A stretch of DNA of 14,179 nucleotides, from positions 1-14,179 of the forward strand of contig JAAUSP010000145.1 of NCBI GenBank assembly GCA_012032575.1, written 5' to 3'. A program made the translations under genes and the position numbers. Origin of the DNA: Anaerolineales bacterium. GTDB lineage: Bacteria > Chloroflexota > Anaerolineae > 4572-78 > J111. This document shows, piece by piece, positions 13,160 to 14,179 of this stretch; position 1 is the stretch's first letter; every line of letters begins with the position of its first letter. The notes under the pieces were generated by a model, which saw only the letters and a program-made list of their open reading frames with translations, was not told the DNA's origin and ran no database searches.

Positions 13160-14179
13160 TTATGGCAAATCTAAAATCTGGCGCACTTTTTGGGTCAGGG
13201 CGCGGGGGGAAAAAGGTTTTGCAAAAAATGCATTTCGGACCCCAACACACCATGTTGAACAATAGCATCGTCGGTGTAGCCGGACATGTAGAGGGTTTTC
13301 AGGCCAGGCCGGAGTGATTGCAGGCGCTCGGCCAGTTCGCGCCCATTCAAGCCGCCGGGCATCACTACATCTGTCACCAACATGTGGATGGGACCTGTTT
13401 GTTGAGCACACACCTGAAGGGCCTCGCTGCCATTGCTGGCATCCAGTACGGTGTAGCCATTCATCTCTAAAATGCGCCGGGCCAGAATACGAACACTGGC
13501 TTCATCTTCGACCAGTAAAATGGTTTCCGGGCCGCCCAGCAGTTCTGCCGGGACAGATTGACTTTCAGAGATAGTCACCGGTTCATCCACCCGCGGCAGG
13601 TAGATTTTGAAGGACGTACCCTGGCCCGGTTCACTGTAAACCCAAATGTCACCGTCGCTCTGTTTGACAATGCCAAAGACCGTCGCCAGCCCCAGGCCGG
13701 TTCCCTGACCTACGCCTTTGGTAGTAAAGAACGGCTCAAAGATATGAGCCTGGGTGGCCGCATCCATGCCCACGCCGTTATCACTTACCGCCAGCATAAC
13801 ATAAAGGCCAGGCTCAACGTCGGTGTGCTGGCGGGTATAGATCTCGTCCAACTCCACATTGGCTGTTTCGATGATCAGGGTACCGCCATTGGGCATAGCG
13901 TCACGAGCGTTGATTACCAGGTTCATCACGATTTGCTCTATTTGTCCGGGATCGGCCTTGATCTGCCCCAGGCCCGACCTCAATCGGGTTATCAGTTCAA
14001 TATCCTCGCCAATGAGCCGCAGTAGCATTTTTTCCAGTTCAGAGATGATTTCATTGAGATTCAACACCTCCGGCTGGAGTAGCTGTTTACGGCTAAAAGC
14101 TAACAGTTGCCGGGTTAATCCGGCGGCTCGCTCTCCAGCTGATGGATCTCTTCGATAAATTTCCGAATGGGGTCATTAT
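13160..14179 (-). CDS. Hybrid histidine kinase with C-terminal receiver domain (5' end outside window, two frameshifts)
   Basis: The end of the protein is at TAA 13162-13160. Domains in order: end of the dimerisation domain (NDPIRKFIEEIHQ, then ERAAGLTRQLLAFSRKQLLQ); HATPase with N-box NLVINARDAMPNGG, G1 VSDNGVGM, F-box IFEPFFTTKG and G2 GTGLGLATVFGIV; then a receiver domain with ILLVEDEASVR, phospho-acceptor Asp in LVTDVVMPGG, MSGYTDDAI and Lys in the final KPFSP. Two single-base losses break the frame: near 14139 (HQ-GERAAG junction) and at 13217-13220, where four A on the coding strand must be five to give LQKPFSPRALTQKVRQILDLP. Such kinases usually carry sensor domains (often PAS) upstream, outside this window. 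There is no output domain, so it probably signals through another protein. It lies upstream of potA on the same strand, but potA has its own promoter, so a role in transporter control is only a guess. Confidence 0.88.

Noticed and set aside
12978..13268. N-terminal extension of the potA frame
   Set aside because: The open frame continues 97 codons upstream, but this part crosses the promoter and the end of the kinase gene and has no similarity to ABC proteins. GTG 12977 has an SD.

Overview
The window looks like a piece of a moderately GC-rich bacterial chromosome. My best guess is a Chloroflexota (Anaerolineae-type) genome. That is inferred from the mix of genes (DUF937/YidB-like protein, ParB-like stand-alone protein, multi-SBP Pot transporter, PIN/antitoxin pair) and the repeat-filled gaps; there is no rRNA or marker gene to prove it. 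I see no tRNA, rRNA, CRISPR array or transposase.

Layout. Positions 1-1890 (+ strand) hold the 3' end of a WecG/TagA/CpsF glycosyltransferase, a two-gene toxin-antitoxin pair (small antitoxin plus PIN-domain toxin) and a membrane-anchored N-acetylmuramoyl-L-alanine amidase, closed by a strong bidirectional terminator. Positions 1956-4898 hold a divergent pair: a class-III PLP aminotransferase (- strand) and an agmatinase/arginase-family ureohydrolase (+ strand). Their ~700-base gap has no convincing full-size gene but is dense in repeats, hairpins and one possible leader ORF. Positions 5017-7270 hold a DUF937 protein, a small two-helix membrane protein (- strand) and a ParB-like-domain protein. 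Positions 7338-12977 (- strand) are a complete polyamine-type ABC transporter, ordered potA-potB-potC-potD1-potD2, with two tandem lipoprotein binding proteins. A sigma70-like promoter lies upstream of potA. Positions 13160-14179 (- strand) are the C-terminal part of a hybrid histidine kinase/response regulator.

How the genes may work together. The transporter would import polyamine-like or guanidino compounds, the ureohydrolase would split a guanidino substrate (for example agmatine to putrescine plus urea), and the aminotransferase could act on an amine or amino acid. This is a plausible uptake and breakdown neighbourhood, but the substrate is not proven by sequence.

Two patterns cut across the genes. 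(1) Five genes are broken by single-base indels, six in all, four of them in homopolymer runs; each is repaired by changing one base, so sequencing error is the likeliest cause. I give the repaired gene extents. (2) Most non-coding gaps contain degenerate tandem repeats with a strict 7-base period, usually as two arrays in opposite orientation that can fold on each other. The unit sequence differs from locus to locus while the period and the inverted layout stay the same. This is the most unusual feature of the window.
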